Assembly (NCBI GenBank): GCA_963840565.1
Contig: CAWIZH010000004.1
Coordinates: 1 to 64,000, forward strand
Direction: 5' to 3'
Origin: VRUE01 sp963840565
Lineage (GTDB): Bacteria > Actinomycetota > Thermoleophilia > Solirubrobacterales > 70-9
DNA length: 64,000 nt
Shown: piece after piece, positions 62,658 to 64,000 of the stretch
How the letters are laid out: every line of letters begins with the position of its first letter
Numbering within the stretch: the first letter of the stretch is position 1
Notes under the pieces: generated by a model
Database searches by the model: none
What the model was told of the DNA's origin: nothing
What the model saw: the letters and a program-made list of their open reading frames with translations, nothing else
Translations under genes and position numbers: made by a program

Positions 62658-63169
62658 GGCTGATCATCCATTCCCGCCACTGGCTGCTCCTGGCGGCCCT
62701 GGCTCTGGTTTCCCTGGCGCTCGGCACGGCGATGTTCAGCGGCGCCAAGTTCACCTCGAGGAGTGCCAACACGGCCTCGCTCGTCGCCGGCAGCGTCCAG
62801 CTCAGCTCCTCGCTGCCGAACCAGGCGATCGTCGCGGCCTCGGGGATGAAGCCGGGCGTCAGCCGGGAAGGGACGATCAAAATCGGCAACGAAGGCGACG
62901 TGCCGGGGACCGTCACCTTGAAAGCCACCGGCTTGACCGGGACCGCGCTGGCGGCGGTGATCGATCTCAAGATCGAGGACGTGACCAGCGGCACGACGCA
63001 GAAGTGGAGCGGCAAGCTCGGCACCTTCACCAGCCTCTCGCTCGGGTCTTTTGCCGCCGAAGCGAAACGCAGCTACCGGTTCACGCTGAGCTGGCCCGCC
63101 GCCTCCGATGAAGCCTCGCTGCAGGGGCTCTCGACCGCGTTGACCTTCCAATGGAGCGGCGTCTCATGA
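62645..63169 (+). CDS. TasA/CalY-like secreted protein (gene 3)
   Basis: The protein is 174 residues from ATG 62645, overlapping the sipW end. The signal (WLLLAALALVSLALGTAMFSG) is followed by AKFTSRSANTASLVAGSVQL, like the TasA-type mature start in gene 2. The strands GTIKIGNEGDVPGTVTLKATG and KRSYRFTLSWP match the pattern of genes 1 and 2, so these three genes are paralogues. Its stop overlaps the start of the next gene. Confidence 0.78.
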   Translation: MDRVRLIIHSRHWLLLAALALVSLALGTAMFSGAKFTSRSANTASLVAGSVQLSSSLPNQAIVAASGMKPGVSREGTIKIGNEGDVPGTVTLKATGLTGTALAAVIDLKIEDVTSGTTQKWSGKLGTFTSLSLGSFAAEAKRSYRFTLSWPAASDEASLQGLSTALTFQWSGVS

Positions 63170-64000
63170 GGCGGCCGGCGGCGATCGCGCTCTCGCTGGC
63201 GGCGCTCGCCGCCTGCCTGCTTGCCGTGGCCTTCTCGGCCGCCAGCTTCACCGATACCGAGCAGAACCCGCAGACGGTCAGTGCCGTCGCCGATTTCGTC
63301 GGCCCGACGGCAAGTGCCAGCACGCTGGCCAAGACCCAGGGAGGGGTCGACGGCTACGTCAGCTCGAAAGGCACCTATTACGTCTACGCCAACGTCGCCG
63401 ACTCCGGCAACCCGGCAAGCGGCATCGCCTCGGTCAAAGCCAACGTGTCTTCGATCACCTCGGGCCAGACCGCCGTTGCGCTCGTTGCCGGCTCCTACAC
63501 GGCCGACGGCGTCGCCTACAACTACCGCAGCGCCCAGTTGACCGCAGGCACCGGCCTCAGCGCCGGCGCCAAGTCCTACAGCCTCGCCCTCGCCGATTCG
63601 GCCGGCAATGCCGAAAGCCAGAGCTTCTCCGTAACGGTCGACAACGGGCCCTTCAAAGGCAGCGATTTCGAAACCGAGAACGTCTCCCATGGCACCGAAG
63701 GCAAGCCGGAGCAGGGGGACATCGTCAGTTTCGAATTCAACAAGGCGCCCGACCCCAACTCGATCGTCTCCGGTTGGAACGGCAGCGGCACGAAATCGGT
63801 GACCGTGTCGATCACGGGCAGCTCCACGGAAGACAGCCTCAGTATCAGCGGCGCGACGATCGGCAGCATCGCGCTGAAGGCCGATCTCACCTCGAGCACC
63901 GCGACCTTCAGCGGCTCGACGATGTCGCTCAGCGGCGCGACGGTGACGATCGTCCTCGGCGCGGCATCGGGGAGCATCAAGACCGATACCGACAAGAGCA
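63166..64000 (+). CDS. Large secreted protein with SipW-dependent-type signal, partial
   Basis: The ATG at 63166 overlaps the stop of gene 3. The signal (AIALSLAALAACLLAVAFS) is followed by AASFTDTEQNPQTVSAVADF, the classic start recognised by SipW. The following roughly 220 visible residues are Ser/Thr/Gly-rich beta-sheet repeats (VSSKGTYYVYANVADSGN; SGNAESQSFSVTVDNGPF; ISGSSTEDSLSISGATIG) of the Ig-like or filamentous-surface kind. The frame is open to the window edge, so the length and end are unknown. Confidence 0.75.
   Translation, partial: MRRPAAIALSLAALAACLLAVAFSAASFTDTEQNPQTVSAVADFVGPTASASTLAKTQGGVDGYVSSKGTYYVYANVADSGNPASGIASVKANVSSITSGQTAVALVAGSYTADGVAYNYRSAQLTAGTGLSAGAKSYSLALADSAGNAESQSFSVTVDNGPFKGSDFETENVSHGTEGKPEQGDIVSFEFNKAPDPNSIVSGWNGSGTKSVTVSITGSSTEDSLSISGATIGSIALKADLTSSTATFSGSTMSLSGATVTIVLGAASGSIKTDTDKS

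Overview
The window is high-GC bacterial chromosome from an actinobacterium, most likely class Thermoleophilia (Solirubrobacterales or a relative). This placement is inferred from the GC-rich codon use, the many GTG and TTG starts, the SigB/RsbW-type regulators, and the secreted protein families (repeat-rich proteins, NHL-type surface proteins, TasA/SipW-like proteins). It was not tested by any database search.

Layout. (1) 0.2-4.6 kb: a secreted repeat protein, a secreted von Willebrand A protein, a flavin monooxygenase and two small genes. (2) 4.6-29.1 kb: the translation cluster. rpsL and rpsG are on the minus strand. On the plus strand run fusA, tuf, S10-L3-L4-L23-L2-S19-L22-S3-L16-L29-S17-L14-L24-L5-S14-S8-L6-L18-S5-L30-L15, secY, adk and map, then an interruption by a penicillin-acylase-like gene and a DUF4258/DUF2283 pair, then L36-S13-S11-S4-rpoA-L17. 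I see no infA in its usual place. (3) 29.1-32.7 kb: surE-ligA-truA on the minus strand. (4) 32.8-41.9 kb: dacB, a patatin, an acyl-CoA ligase, a small helix-turn-helix-like protein, a thioredoxin-fold protein, tRNA-Pro(CGG), a glycosyl hydrolase and a SpoIIE-type phosphatase. (5) 42.1-52.4 kb: an island of exported proteins, including a TTA-codon-rich gene, a collagen-like protein, a 1652-residue NHL-type protein, an 889-residue companion and two paralogous lipoproteins. (6) 52.4-60.6 kb: GH114 hydrolase, anti-sigma and sigma factors, an MFS transporter, superoxide dismutase, GMC oxidoreductase, rubredoxin, LemA and an unknown conserved-looking protein. (7) 60.7-64.0 kb: a TasA/CalY-like matrix-protein cluster with its own SipW-type signal peptidase and a c-di-GMP-I (GEMM) riboswitch; the last gene runs off the window.

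The most unusual signals are these. There is a family of roughly 100-155 bp palindromic elements at gene 3' ends. Copies share a core and architecture, but each has its own 23-28 bp terminal arms that pair almost perfectly with each other. A 79-bp in-frame coding module is nearly identical in the N-terminal extension of S17 and the C-terminal extension of S5. A GEMM riboswitch with a Shine-Dalgarno-sequestering platform precedes a TasA-like gene. Finally, ten single-base frameshifts, all behaving as +1 insertions, interrupt otherwise intact genes (including essential rplO and secY) in two clusters. Sequencing or assembly error is the simplest explanation, but a uniform direction is worth checking.

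Functionally, the window combines the core translation machinery with cell-envelope and surface biology (peptidoglycan trimming, secreted adhesin-like proteins, matrix fibres) and a general-stress regulatory node.
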